Positions 1 through 7,487 of a DNA stretch of 64,000 bases are shown in pieces. Under the pieces are notes generated by a model. The model worked only from the letters and a program-made list of their open reading frames with translations. It ran no database searches and was not told the origin of the DNA. Location: the NCBI GenBank assembly GCA_052267165.1, contig JBKQHO010000013.1:186001-250000 (forward strand). Direction: 5' to 3'. This stretch comes from CAWICD01 sp052267165. GTDB lineage: Bacteria > Vulcanimicrobiota > Vulcanimicrobiia > Vulcanimicrobiales > Vulcanimicrobiaceae. Each line of letters begins with the position of its first letter. Within the stretch, counting starts at the first letter, position 1. The position numbers were made by a program, and so were the translations under genes.

Positions 1-686
1 GGACGGGTTCAGCCGTGAACCGCGTCCAGGGGCCCGCTGATCTGACCCATGTCGCTAGGGTGACGCTCTCGGTCGGTCGCGATCCCGAGGACCCCGAGCG
101 GGTCATCGTTGCCGTCGGCAAGACTAACTTCAAGAAGCCGGAGAGCCTGGCTTTCCGTCTCGTCCCTATCGGGATTGAGGACGACTTCGGCGAGATGGAA
201 GAGGTGACGTACGCAGCCATCGAGCCCGGGACCAACTCGGTAACGGCCGACGACTTGGCGATGCGAGCCCCCGGCGACCCGGAAGAAAAGCGGGCCGGGA
301 AGGACTGGCTTAGTGACTACATGGCGGATGGAGAATGGCGCCTCGTATCTGAGATAACGAAGGCGTGGCAAGAGAAAAAACTGGGGGCCCTCGCCACCCT
401 CTACCGCGCTAAGGACGCCCTCGGGATCGAGGTTGGTAAGACTCAAACCTTCCCGACTTTGGGCCGGTGGAGGCTTCCAGGAACGCAGACTTCTCAATCG
501 TCCGAGCAGACTTCTCATATTCCCACAAGTGAGAAGTCTGGACTCAAAACCCCCGAAAAACCCAATAAAGACCAGACTTCTCATAGACTTCTCATTTCCG
601 ACAATAGAGAACACCGAGAAGTGAGAAGTCTGGGCGAGGCAAGCGAGCCAATCGCCCCTGACGACTTCGAGGAGTTCGGGCCGTGA
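1..686 (+). CDS. RepA/AAA_25-like replication ATPase, C-terminal part (partial)
   Basis: The frame is open from the left edge, so the start lies outside the window. The visible part resembles the end of RecA-fold RepA/AAA_25 ATPases carried by integrated plasmids and phages: a GSAVNR segment, then VGRDPEDPERV, a basic VAVGKTNFKKP loop and SLAFRLV. Walker motifs would lie upstream and cannot be seen. The middle portion (DWLSDYMADGEW to LYRAKDALG) looks like a small winged-helix-like tail. The last 70 or so residues are rich in Ser, Thr and Gln and are encoded by DNA carrying six copies of AGACTTCTCA. The next gene starts in a GTGA overlap, so this heads a coupled operon. The family call is from motif recognition only. 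Confidence 0.6.
   Translation, partial: TGSAVNRVQGPADLTHVARVTLSVGRDPEDPERVIVAVGKTNFKKPESLAFRLVPIGIEDDFGEMEEVTYAAIEPGTNSVTADDLAMRAPGDPEEKRAGKDWLSDYMADGEWRLVSEITKAWQEKKLGALATLYRAKDALGIEVGKTQTFPTLGRWRLPGTQTSQSSEQTSHIPTSEKSGLKTPEKPNKDQTSHRLLISDNREHREVRSLGEASEPIAPDDFEEFGP
487..631. repeat. Six iteron-like copies of AGACTTCTCA inside the RepA-like gene
   Basis: The 10-mer AGACTTCTCA occurs exactly at 487-496, 508-517, 574-583 and 585-594, and inverted (TGAGAAGTCT) at 530-539 and 622-631. Direct copies are 21 bp (487 to 508) and 11 bp (574 to 585) apart, close to two and one helical turns. The stretch between them (541-572) is AT-richer than its surroundings. Iterons near a rep gene are typical of plasmid origins and rep autoregulation; that this cluster is an origin or operator is inference. 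Confidence 0.75.
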
Positions 687-1120
687 CCGCGGCCGAGATC
701 GTGTCCAAGGCCCGCCAAGACGGCTACTCTCTCGGCGCCGTGAACGGGCGCCTCCGGGTTCATCCTCGGCCGAAGCCCGAGCTTCGCGACCTGCTCCACG
801 AGTGCTGGGTCGAGGTTCTTTCGTGCCTACAATCGGAGGTTGCCCCGAAGACTGCGCCCGAGCCCCGGTGCCCTCGGCATGTCGGCAATGAGGTCGACAA
901 CGGCGGCTGCGGTGCGTGCGCCGTGCTGCGCACGGAGGAAAGGGATGGCGTCCGGTTCGTCGTCAACCCGCAGACGCGCGCGGTCAGCGAGCAGTACCGA
1001 TGGGCGGACGGCACTTGGTCCATCCTGCCCGAGTCGGTCAAGCGCGCCAACGGCTCGTGGGGATGGTCGGATGGGCGCTCCCTACTTACCGACCCGCCCC
1101 CAGGAGGCAACGGCAGATGA
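683..1120 (+). CDS. Small protein with TubC-docking-like N-terminus and Cys/His motif
   Basis: 145 residues from a GTG start overlapping the upstream stop (GTGA). Residues 4-50 follow the pattern of the TubC N-terminal docking-type domain often seen in small island proteins: helix, GxSL, a NGRLRV hairpin, then PxLRxLL and a second helix. A following CPRH...GGCGAC arrangement could bind zinc. The C-terminal half has several Trp residues (RWADGTWS, NGSWGWSDG). The next gene repeats the same N-terminal pattern, so the two are probably paralogous in their first 50 residues. Function is unknown; a protein-docking or DNA-associated role within the mobile element is inference. Confidence 0.7.
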   Translation: MTAAEIVSKARQDGYSLGAVNGRLRVHPRPKPELRDLLHECWVEVLSCLQSEVAPKTAPEPRCPRHVGNEVDNGGCGACAVLRTEERDGVRFVVNPQTRAVSEQYRWADGTWSILPESVKRANGSWGWSDGRSLLTDPPPGGNGR

Positions 1121-1509
1121 CCGTCGCGGAGACGATTGTCCACCGCGCCCTCAAAGGCGGGCACAGCCTCAAACTCGTGGGCGACAGGATTCGCGTCATC
1201 CCAAAGCCTGACGCCGAGCTTCGCGCCGCAATCCTTGAGCACAAGCCGGAGATCGCCGCGCTGCTCGATACCTCCAAGAGTAGGACGTGTGGAAAGGGTC
1301 CGAGCGCCTTTCACCGTTACTCCTTCGAGGACAAAAACAAGCGCTGCATTGATTGCGGTCGCCTCTCGAAGTGGGCGCTAACCACCGAGCGGCTACCCAA
1401 ACCGAGGGTCTGCGCTGGTCTGATCGCAGAGATGGACGAGCCCTGCCGCCGGTGCGGAGCTCCTTGGATTGAGCACGACGTATCGGACGGCTGGGAGATC
1501 GTGCTGTGA
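1117..1509 (+). CDS. Small protein with TubC-docking-like N-terminus and two CxxC pairs
   Basis: 130 residues. The start is the ATG in the ATGA overlap at 1117; open frame continues upstream inside the previous gene, but the overlap and the alignment with the paralogue upstream fix the start. Residues 4-50 (TIVHRALKGGHSL, DRIRVIPKP, AELRAAIL) match the docking-like module of the preceding gene. The C-terminal part has RCIDCG and PCRRCG, two CxxC knuckles that look like a zinc ribbon, and a final WIEHDV segment. It sits third in a four-gene coupled operon after the RepA-like ATPase. Unknown function; host-element interaction or regulation is only a guess. Confidence 0.7.
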   Translation: MTVAETIVHRALKGGHSLKLVGDRIRVIPKPDAELRAAILEHKPEIAALLDTSKSRTCGKGPSAFHRYSFEDKNKRCIDCGRLSKWALTTERLPKPRVCAGLIAEMDEPCRRCGAPWIEHDVSDGWEIVL

Positions 1510-1706
1510 CGCACCTCGAGATCGTCTCCGAGCTCCGTGCCATCAGTGACGGCATCGACGCCCAGGATTTGAGGGCGACATGGCTGGCCGCGTTGACCGG
1601 ATGGGAAGCGCCGGCCCACCTCGAGGGCCGCGTCGAGCGCCTGCGTGCCCTGCGCGATCAGGTCGGCCACGACGCCGTGGCGCGCAAGCGGAAGCCTGTA
1701 GCATGA
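1506..1706 (+). CDS. 66-residue helical protein of the mobile element
   Basis: GTG start in a GTGA overlap with the preceding stop. The product is almost entirely helical and charged (EIVSELRAISDGIDAQDLR, then EGRVERLRALRDQVG) without a recognised domain. Its position as last clear member of the coupled operon 1-1706, and the same start-stop overlap as the two genes before it, are the main reasons to believe it. Small helical proteins of this kind are common in phage and ICE replication modules, but no specific role can be assigned. Confidence 0.6.
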   Translation: MTHLEIVSELRAISDGIDAQDLRATWLAALTGWEAPAHLEGRVERLRALRDQVGHDAVARKRKPVA

Positions 1707-2059
1707 AGCTGCCGCGGCTGCGACCCGTGCCGTTGGTCACGGGTCCACAAATCCTGGGCCTTGCGACCTCCGGCACAGGTTCGGTATACTATTATGCGTG
1801 GGCTAGGTTCGTATCTGGCCGGCGCTCAGGGATCACGCAAGTGGTCCCTTTCGCTTTCCCAGAGGCGTTCGTAGGCCTCGTCCCAAGGCAAAATCTTCAG
1901 TCCGAGGATCGAATGTCCGGTCTCCTTTCCCCGGCACAACTTGTCACGGAATGTCTCCCACCGCGCCGGTGTTGTTACGGGACGCATGACCTTCTCGGCG
2001 CATGGGCGAGCTTGCATATCCGCAAGTTGCAGGCCTGCCGAACAATCGCCCTTACCTAA
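1703..2059 (+). CDS. Doubtful small ORF coupled to the preceding gene
   Basis: An ATG at 1703 overlaps the previous stop (ATGA) and opens 118 codons. The first 40 residues (MKLPRLRPVPLVTG, then GTGSVYYYAWARF) could be coding, but the remainder lies antisense to the 3' end of the DUF3800 gene and resembles nothing. A promoter-like site sits inside it. It is listed because the four preceding genes are all linked in the same way; it may equally be a chance open frame. Confidence 0.2.
   Translation: MKLPRLRPVPLVTGPQILGLATSGTGSVYYYAWARFVSGRRSGITQVVPFAFPEAFVGLVPRQNLQSEDRMSGLLSPAQLVTECLPPRRCCYGTHDLLGAWASLHIRKLQACRTIALT
1761..1790 (+). promoter_or_regulatory. Sigma70-like promoter pointing antisense into the DUF3800 gene
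   Basis: TTGCGA (1761-1766), an 18-bp spacer and TATACT (1785-1790), followed by ATTATG. The -10 element is close to consensus and lies in an AT-richer pocket of GC-rich DNA. The transcript would run into the 3' end of the oppositely oriented DUF3800 gene, or express a very short ORF from the ATG at 1793. Confidence 0.35.
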
Positions 2060-2896
2060 GAACGTGAGGCCCGGCAGAAAGAGCTTCCGAAAGAAGTGCG
2101 GCGCAAGGTACGCCGTACCATCGAGAAACAGCCTCGCAAACTCATATTGGAATGCCGCGTCTTCCTTCGGTCCCCGAGACTCTATGACCCAACGCGCTTT
2201 ACCGCCACCGAGCTGCGTATCGATCGCAAGAGCGACGCGCTCCGCCAAAAAATTCACTGTTAGCAGATACGAGTGACGAGGCAGAGATGTGTCGACACTA
2301 TCTTTTCCAAAGCGTGCGACGAATTTCTCTCGTTCGATAATGCAGACGAAGCCTGTGAAAGGCAGTCCGCGGATGCACTTGTCGAGGCTTTCGACCGCTG
2401 CGTTCTGGCGGTTGCTATCACCGCCGCAATAGAACGATTTCGTCTTTCCTCGAATATCGGGCTCATGAACGACCTTAGCCTCCGAGCCAAGGTACTCTTT
2501 TTTCCAAGCGCCCCATGTCTCTTCTAGACGTACTAGATCGCGTTCGTGTACTAGAACGGCCGACAGGGAGAACGCCGTGAAAGACTCCTTAGCGTTTAGC
2601 GCGTGATTCCCGCACTCATCTACGTACAAGATATACCGGTCACCACGATCTTCGGACTTGGGCCTGCGGCGGGGAACAATCCTCCCCTCATCGTCGATAC
2701 ACGATGCCCCGAGTTCGTCGTTCGATTGCTTTATTACGGCATCAATAATGCTCAGGTCCCGTCGCGACTCCTCACGAAGGCGACGCGCGAAACCTAAGTG
2801 CGCGAGCGATTCTTCTAGCTGCTGTCTCAAGCGCCGCTGCACCCTGGCGTCTCTGCTAGCCGTCAGGTCGCCGCCCTTCGAAGGATCATCCATCAC
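1826..2896 (-). CDS. DUF3800-family protein
   Basis: 356 residues. The centre begins with YILYVDECGNH, the acidic start motif of DUF3800 (usually YxDESG), and continues with AFSLSAVLV and, near the C-terminus, GLQLADMQARP, the second conserved acidic region. DUF3800 proteins are predicted to have an RNase H-like fold and are common in phages, islands and defence neighbourhoods; their biochemical role is unproven. An N-terminal helical extension of about 85 residues precedes the core. The GTG at 2896 (or ATG at 2893) follows a GGAGG at good spacing. Base composition is clearly less GC-rich than the chromosome to the right, consistent with transfer. Confidence 0.75.
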   Translation of the reverse strand: MMDDPSKGGDLTASRDARVQRRLRQQLEESLAHLGFARRLREESRRDLSIIDAVIKQSNDELGASCIDDEGRIVPRRRPKSEDRGDRYILYVDECGNHALNAKESFTAFSLSAVLVHERDLVRLEETWGAWKKEYLGSEAKVVHEPDIRGKTKSFYCGGDSNRQNAAVESLDKCIRGLPFTGFVCIIEREKFVARFGKDSVDTSLPRHSYLLTVNFLAERVALAIDTQLGGGKARWVIESRGPKEDAAFQYEFARLFLDGTAYLAPHFFRKLFLPGLTFLGKGDCSAGLQLADMQARPCAEKVMRPVTTPARWETFRDKLCRGKETGHSILGLKILPWDEAYERLWESERDHLRDP

Positions 2897-3257
2897 GCAA
2901 GCACCTCCGCCGTCCGACGCGGAGCGTGAACGTTAAAGAAAGACGGCAGAAGATACCCCCCGTGTCTGGACATTCCCTCGCGGGACGGCCGGCACTGGCC
3001 CCGGCCCTTGCTCTTAACGGTCAGATTTCGGGTCTGACCTCGAAAACGTCGAGCAGCTTCGTTCTCGGAGCCGGTGAAGAAAATCGGCGGGGATCTACCC
3101 CTTCGACTTCGTTGTGGCCGGTACGTAGCGCCAGCGCCAGCCGTCGAGAGCGCTTCCGCTGAAAGAGGCGGCGCTAACCCCGGTGCCTTTTCGTGACCTG
3201 GCGCACACCGACGCGGCCGCTGAGGTGCCGATTGCCCGCGCCTGGAAAGCCTCCTGT
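2897..3257. other. Intergenic stretch without a convincing gene
   Basis: About 360 bp between two divergent genes. It contains the ribosome binding site of the DUF3800 gene (GGAGG just upstream of 2896). A minus-strand open frame (2893-3270) ends in a GTGA overlap with the DUF3800 start, but its basic, low-information product is not convincing. I see no RNA gene or repeat. Confidence 0.5.
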
Positions 3258-3644
3258 ATGAGATGGGCAATGGCGCTTGTATTAGTAGCGTTCGGCTTAA
3301 CGCTTCCAGCGAAGGCAGATACCGTCATCTGTGACACGAACGGGAATCAGACGGTCTGCCACACCGGAGGCGTTCAGTACCTTGGACCTCCACCGGATTA
3401 CTCGGGCTTGACTCGAGGAGTTAGCGCAATTATCGCCCGGAACCGTTGCAGGCACGTCGGAGGGTGGTGGACAGGCAGAGAGTGCCTTCCGCCACCGGAG
3501 CCCCCTCAGTCATACGTCGCGCCCGATGTCCCGAGGCAATGGGTTCTTGTTTACCCGAACGGTACAAGAAGCGGGCCGATGTCGTCAGACGACTGCCTAA
3601 CGGCAATTCAGGGAGCCGCTAACGCGACGTGCGGGCCGTATTGA
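3258..3644 (+). CDS. Small secreted protein of unknown function
   Basis: 128 residues from the ATG at 3258. An ATG 75 bp upstream is also in frame, but the later start gives a clean signal peptide: MRW, a hydrophobic run ALVLVAFGLTLP and AKA before the probable cleavage site. The mature part has six Cys residues (including VICD, TVCHTGG, RNRCRH, GRECLP and CGPY), which suggests disulphides, and a proline-rich centre. It lies in the presumed mobile element between two genes of opposite strand. No family is recognised. An extracytoplasmic location is well supported; function is not. Confidence 0.6.
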   Translation: MRWAMALVLVAFGLTLPAKADTVICDTNGNQTVCHTGGVQYLGPPPDYSGLTRGVSAIIARNRCRHVGGWWTGRECLPPPEPPQSYVAPDVPRQWVLVYPNGTRSGPMSSDDCLTAIQGAANATCGPY

Positions 3645-3679
3645 CTTAGCCTGTCGTTCGCACGCAAGAGGCACGCTCG

Positions 3680-4378
3680 CTACAACCCGCCGAGGCCCGG
3701 CAGGCCGAGCCGCCGAGAAGCGCCGTCATCGACGCCTAGCCGGCGCATCGCTTCGCCGATCCGCGCGTAGTATTCCGCCTCCGCGAGCCTGCGCTGCGTC
3801 TGTAGCTCGAGCCGGGCATTGTCTTCGGCGGCCTGCCTGAGCATCCGCATCCGCGAGACTTCCTCGGGCCGCGGCGCCGAGCGCTCGGCAACGGGGCTCC
3901 CGGTCGTTACCGCGGCGGGCGCAATCGCCCGGACAATCATCGGCCGCTCGCGGTCGAGCTCCGCTGGCCGCTCGTGCACGACCTCTCCCGCCCCCCGCTT
4001 CTCCCGATCGGCCCGCCGACGTGAGTCACGCTTGAGCATGGCGAGCGAACGAAGCGCCTCCGCGGTCGTGCGCCGGTCCGTCGGACCCATGTTCGCCACG
4101 TCGCCGCGAAAGGCAATCGCGCGCAAACGCGCCGCAATCGCGTCATCGTCCACCTCGCCGACCCCAGACTCCGGCGACTCCACCTCGGCCAGCCGACGAC
4201 GGATCGCGTACAGCCGGTCCTCCGGCCGATGGAACTGCGGACCGAGCAACAACCCGCACCGCTCGGACGCGCGAAGGAGCACGTCATCAGGAGCCTGCGA
4301 TAACGAGCCGGCCTCAGAGATACCGCCGAGCTCGGCAATGACGGCTTCGGCTAGCCGCGTCCACTTCCGCGCTACCAT
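3680..4378 (-). CDS. Charged helical protein of the mobile element
   Basis: 232 residues, nearly all predicted helix and very rich in Arg, Glu and Ala. The N-terminal half (LAEAVIAELGGISEAG, VLLRASERCGLL) and the C-terminal coiled-coil-like segment (AAEDNARLELQTQRRLAEAE) recall small phage packaging or structural proteins such as terminase small subunits, but no diagnostic motif is present. A Pro/Arg-rich hinge separates the halves. No clear Shine-Dalgarno precedes the ATG at 4378. Long overlapping frames exist on both strands because of the high GC, so the reading frame is less certain than for other genes here. Confidence 0.5.
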   Translation of the reverse strand: MVARKWTRLAEAVIAELGGISEAGSLSQAPDDVLLRASERCGLLLGPQFHRPEDRLYAIRRRLAEVESPESGVGEVDDDAIAARLRAIAFRGDVANMGPTDRRTTAEALRSLAMLKRDSRRRADREKRGAGEVVHERPAELDRERPMIVRAIAPAAVTTGSPVAERSAPRPEEVSRMRMLRQAAEDNARLELQTQRRLAEAEYYARIGEAMRRLGVDDGASRRLGLPGLGGL

Positions 4379-5345
4379 TAGGAGGTTTTCTTCGTCGAGC
4401 GAGAGGCAGGCGCCTTACGCTAAACGCCCTCCTCCACGCTCATCTCCTGGGGCGTTTCGTGCGTGTTGGCCGTGTGCCGCGCGGGCGTGCGACGTGTGGG
4501 CGCGTTCCCGGGCGCGCGCGCGAGGCGATGAACTCCTCACGTTCGCCGAGCGTGAAGGCGGAATTGGCCGCTCCTCATTACCGATTTGAAAATTGGAAAA
4601 TGAAAATCCAGCGGGGGCTATGCCTTTGCCGGCTGGGCCGCCCTTGGAGGGGCCGAGCGTCGGGCCGTCCGGTGGCCGGCTGCGGGGTGAGCCGTGCGCT
4701 GGGTGGCGGTTGCGGTAACTCCCCCCATCACTCTGCCGAGCCACCCGTAACTCCCTCGTCACCTTCACGTCTCGTCCGCTTGCGCTCGGTGCGCGACGGC
4801 GCTTCCGGTGTGCGGCTAGGATCGGTGGCCGCCGAGGTGCTGATCGGCGAGCGCCGGGGCGGCCGCTCCGATCGCGCCGCTGCTGCTGGTCACCTTTTGG
4901 TCACCTCACCTGCGGCAACCCGCGAACGACTGCGAACACATCGGTCGCCCGCAAACGCCCACACCATCGAGCTTTGCGGCACACTACGAACATCCGCGGA
5001 CAACCGCGATTTGACCGTGATACGCATTTGAAGACCGAGCGGACCACCAGATCCGTACTCTCCCGTGCCCGCTTCGTTCAAGCTGACATACGGACCGTCG
5101 ACGGATTTCTCAGAAGGGGCCGGCCGCCCCTAGCCGCTGCGGCACGCGCCAGCACGGCGGCCGCAACGCCAGCCGCCGATGCGGGACTCGCCGTTGACTC
5201 CACGGCCATCGAGGCATCAGCTGAGTTTGACGTTTCGCATCCAAAGTGCAAGCCGGCGGTGTCTCACGGGATACTGCTTCGTTCGATCCCAGTTGCCTCA
5301 TGCGCACGCTTCGCACGTGTGGTTGCCCCAACGAGGAAATTGGTC
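4379..5345. other. 967-bp gene-poor stretch, possible element boundary
   Basis: No frame gives a credible protein. Seen in it: a short AT-rich pocket near 4588-4612, a 7-bp direct repeat GGTCACC around TTTT at 4889-4906, and a short GC-rich dyad AGGGGC/GCCCCT at 5115-5131. No tRNA gene, integrase or perfect attachment repeat was found. Because island-type genes lie to the left and conserved chromosomal genes to the right, the right boundary of the mobile element probably falls here. Confidence 0.45.
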
Positions 5346-5960
5346 ATGCCCAAACGGTTCGCGGAGATCGCGTTCACACCACACGTGCAGGCGTTGCAAG
5401 AAGCGCATGGGTCTCGCGCATCGTACGCGCGCCGCACGGCGCCCGACCGCTTGAACGAGACGCTCGGCCGCGAAGAGCGTCTATTCATCGAGTCGCGCGA
5501 TAGTTTTTACATCGCGACGGTCAGCGAAACGGGGTGGCCTTATATTCAGCATCGCGGCGGTCCGAAGGGCTTCCTGAAAGTCCTCGACGAGCACACAATC
5601 GCCTTCGCTGACTTCACCGGAAACAAGCAGTACATCTCTATCGGAAACTTAGAGACGGACGACCGAGCCGCGCTGTTCCTGATGGATTACCCGTTGCAGA
5701 CGCGCCTGAAGATCCTCGCGCATGCTCGCGCAGTCGAACGCGACGAGGACCTCGCGCTCGCCGACAGCCTCGCCGTGCCCGGCTACAACGCGCGCGTCGA
5801 GCGCGCGATCGTCTTCGCCGTCGAAGGCTACGACTGGAACTGCCAGCAGCACATCACGCCGCGCTACACCCTTGAGGAGCGCGCCGCTATCAGCGAAGAG
5901 GCGCGCGAACGCATCGCCGAGCTCGAGCGTCAGCTCGCCGAGGCGCGGCAAGGCCGATAG
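5346..5960 (+). CDS. Pyridoxamine 5'-phosphate oxidase family (FMN-binding) protein
   Basis: 204 residues from the ATG at 5346, preceded by GAGGA; a much longer open frame upstream lacks coding character. The split-barrel FMN-binding core is visible: FIESRDSFYIATV, GWPYIQHRGGPKGFL, IAFADFTGNKQYISIGNL and DYPLQTRLKILAHA. This matches the COG3576 branch of PNPOx-like proteins, which bind flavin but are seldom true PdxH enzymes. The C-terminus is a charged helix (EEARERIAELERQLAEA). Likely a cytosolic flavin-dependent reductase or oxidase of unknown substrate. It is the first clear chromosomal gene right of the gene-poor stretch. Confidence 0.85.
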   Translation: MPKRFAEIAFTPHVQALQEAHGSRASYARRTAPDRLNETLGREERLFIESRDSFYIATVSETGWPYIQHRGGPKGFLKVLDEHTIAFADFTGNKQYISIGNLETDDRAALFLMDYPLQTRLKILAHARAVERDEDLALADSLAVPGYNARVERAIVFAVEGYDWNCQQHITPRYTLEERAAISEEARERIAELERQLAEARQGR

Positions 5961-5997
5961 CAGGCCTGCGCGTTCGGGGCGGGCGATACTCTCCGGC

Positions 5998-6447
5998 GTG
6001 CGTGCCGTCGTAACTCGCGTAGCTTCCGCCGGCGTCGATGTCGAGGGTGAGACGGTCGGCGCGATCGACGGCGGCCTGCTCGTCCTCCTCGGGGTCGCGG
6101 CCACCGATAGCGACGACGACGCGCGCTACCTCGCGAAGAAAGTCGTCGAACTGCGCATCTTCCGCGATCAAGCCGGCGCGATGAACCGGTCGCTGCTGGA
6201 AGCCGGCGGGGCGGTGCTAGCGGTTTCGCAATTCACCCTGTTCGGCGACGCGCGCCGCGGGCGCCGCCCATCCTTCATCGCGGCAGCCCCGCCGGAGCGC
6301 GGGCGCGAGCTGTACGAGCGCTTCATCGGCGAGCTGAGGACGTTCGGGACAACCGTCGCGACGGGGCGCTTCGGGGCGCAGATGCTGGTCCGCTCGGTCA
6401 ACGACGGCCCGGTCACGATCCTCCTGGACAGCACGAAGCAATTCTAG
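5998..6447 (+). CDS. dtd: D-aminoacyl-tRNA deacylase
   Basis: 149 residues, the usual length of the family. DTD hydrolyses D-amino acids (and glycine mischarged on tRNA-Ala) from tRNA as part of translation proofreading. Both signature motifs are present: SQFTLFGD, which places the cross-subunit catalytic pocket, and NDGPVTI, the equivalent of the Gly-cisPro loop. The GTG at 5998 is chosen because it gives the canonical beginning MRAVVTRVASAGV; longer versions run into the previous gene's frame. It follows the oxidase-like gene at a short distance on the same strand. Confidence 0.93.
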   Translation: MRAVVTRVASAGVDVEGETVGAIDGGLLVLLGVAATDSDDDARYLAKKVVELRIFRDQAGAMNRSLLEAGGAVLAVSQFTLFGDARRGRRPSFIAAAPPERGRELYERFIGELRTFGTTVATGRFGAQMLVRSVNDGPVTILLDSTKQF

Positions 6448-6504
6448 GAAGGTCCTGTCGCTCTGGAAGGGGGGGTTACTTTGCGTGGCAAAGCCAAGGG
6501 CACG

Positions 6505-7119
6505 ATGGAGGTTCGCCAGGCTCTCGCTGATCTGGCTGAGGTTCGAGAGCGCCTAGCTACACTACAACGGTTCGACGGCTATTCCGGCCGGGCGGCGGTC
6601 GTCAGCGGGCTCGTCGCGATCGGCGCCGGGCTCGTTCAACTTGCCGTAGCGCCCCATCCACACGACGCGCACTCGCGCGGGCTCTACCTGACGATCTGGC
6701 TGATCTGCCTCGGACTGGCGCTGGCGATCAACTACGGCGCCATCCTGGTCTGGCGAGACCGCCATCAGAGCCTCCAGGCGGGAGCGCAGTTCCGGACGGT
6801 CGGCATGAGCATTCTGCCGGCCATCGCGGCGGGCGGCGTGATCACCCTGGGCCTCGTGATGCGGGGCTTGGTTGACTTGCTCCCGCCCATGTGGTGCGCG
6901 ACCTACGCGCTGGGGCTGTTCGCCTCGCGCGCGCTCGTCCCGCCGGCGGTCGTCTGGATCGCGGTTGCCTTCGGCGCGGTCGCGGCGCTACTGCTTTTGC
7001 TCCCAAGTGTCGATCCCTTAGGCTGGTGGATCATGCCGCTGGCCTTCGGGGGAGGCCAAATTGTAATCGGCGCGATCGTGCTCGCCGAGCCCGATCACGA
7101 AAGGACGTTATTCCGATGA
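6505..7119 (+). CDS. Multi-pass membrane protein paired with a winged-helix regulator
   Basis: 204 residues from the ATG at 6505; a TTG at 6481 downstream of a GGAAGGGG run is a good alternative giving 212. A charged amphipathic N-terminus (QALADLAEVRERLATLQRF) is followed by about six hydrophobic segments. No transporter or enzyme motif is seen. The stop overlaps the start of a winged-helix DNA-binding protein (ATGA). Pairs of a small membrane protein with a regulator of this type are common, and the membrane protein may be the regulator's target or signal source; that role is inferred. Confidence 0.75.
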   Translation: MEVRQALADLAEVRERLATLQRFDGYSGRAAVVSGLVAIGAGLVQLAVAPHPHDAHSRGLYLTIWLICLGLALAINYGAILVWRDRHQSLQAGAQFRTVGMSILPAIAAGGVITLGLVMRGLVDLLPPMWCATYALGLFASRALVPPAVVWIAVAFGAVAALLLLLPSVDPLGWWIMPLAFGGGQIVIGAIVLAEPDHERTLFR

Positions 7120-7487
7120 AACCTGCGCCGTTCGCGTACGACGGCTTGGAGCGACTCTTTCACGAACGCGGACGCCTCGCCGTCTGCACGTGCCTGGTCG
7201 CCAACTCCGAAGGCATGACCTTCACCGCGCTGCAAGACGCCTGCGCGCTGACCGACGGCAATCTCAACCGGCACCTGCACGCGCTGGCCGATGCCGAGAT
7301 CGTCACCTTGGCGCGCACGCGCGGCAGCGGGCGCCCGACGACGACCGTGCGTATCAGCGAATCGGGCCGGGCGCGCTTTCTCGCTTACATCGACGCGCTC
7401 GAAGCCGTCGTCCGCGCGGTCCAGGTGCATGCGCAGGAAGACGAGCGCGACGCTCGTGCCGCTCGCTTGCGGCTGGCCACGTCATGA
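7116..7487 (+). CDS. Winged-helix transcriptional regulator (ArsR/MarR-like)
   Basis: 123 residues, ATG overlapping the stop of the membrane protein upstream. The sequence matches the short winged-helix family (PF13601 type): FHERGRLAVCTCLVAN, MTFTALQDACALTDGNLNRHL as the recognition helix-turn-helix, HALADAEIVTLARTRGSGRP with the wing, then TVRISESGRARFLAYIDALE. Family members regulate adjacent membrane-protein or transporter genes. A second ATGA overlap links it to uppS, so the three genes share a transcript. Confidence 0.88.
   Translation: MKPAPFAYDGLERLFHERGRLAVCTCLVANSEGMTFTALQDACALTDGNLNRHLHALADAEIVTLARTRGSGRPTTTVRISESGRARFLAYIDALEAVVRAVQVHAQEDERDARAARLRLATS

Noticed and set aside
2893..3270. 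125-codon minus-strand ORF ending in a GTGA overlap with the DUF3800 start
   Set aside because: The overlap is suggestive, but the product is Arg/Ser/Pro-rich with no motif and lacks a good start; likely a GC-rich chance frame.
4889..4906. GGTCACC direct repeat as attachment core
   Set aside because: Only 7 bp and no partner found at the left side of the element within the window.
4459..5031. 190-codon plus-strand ORF in the gene-poor stretch
   Set aside because: Arg/Gly/Ser-rich, no domain, crosses AT-rich non-coding-looking DNA and has no ribosome binding site.
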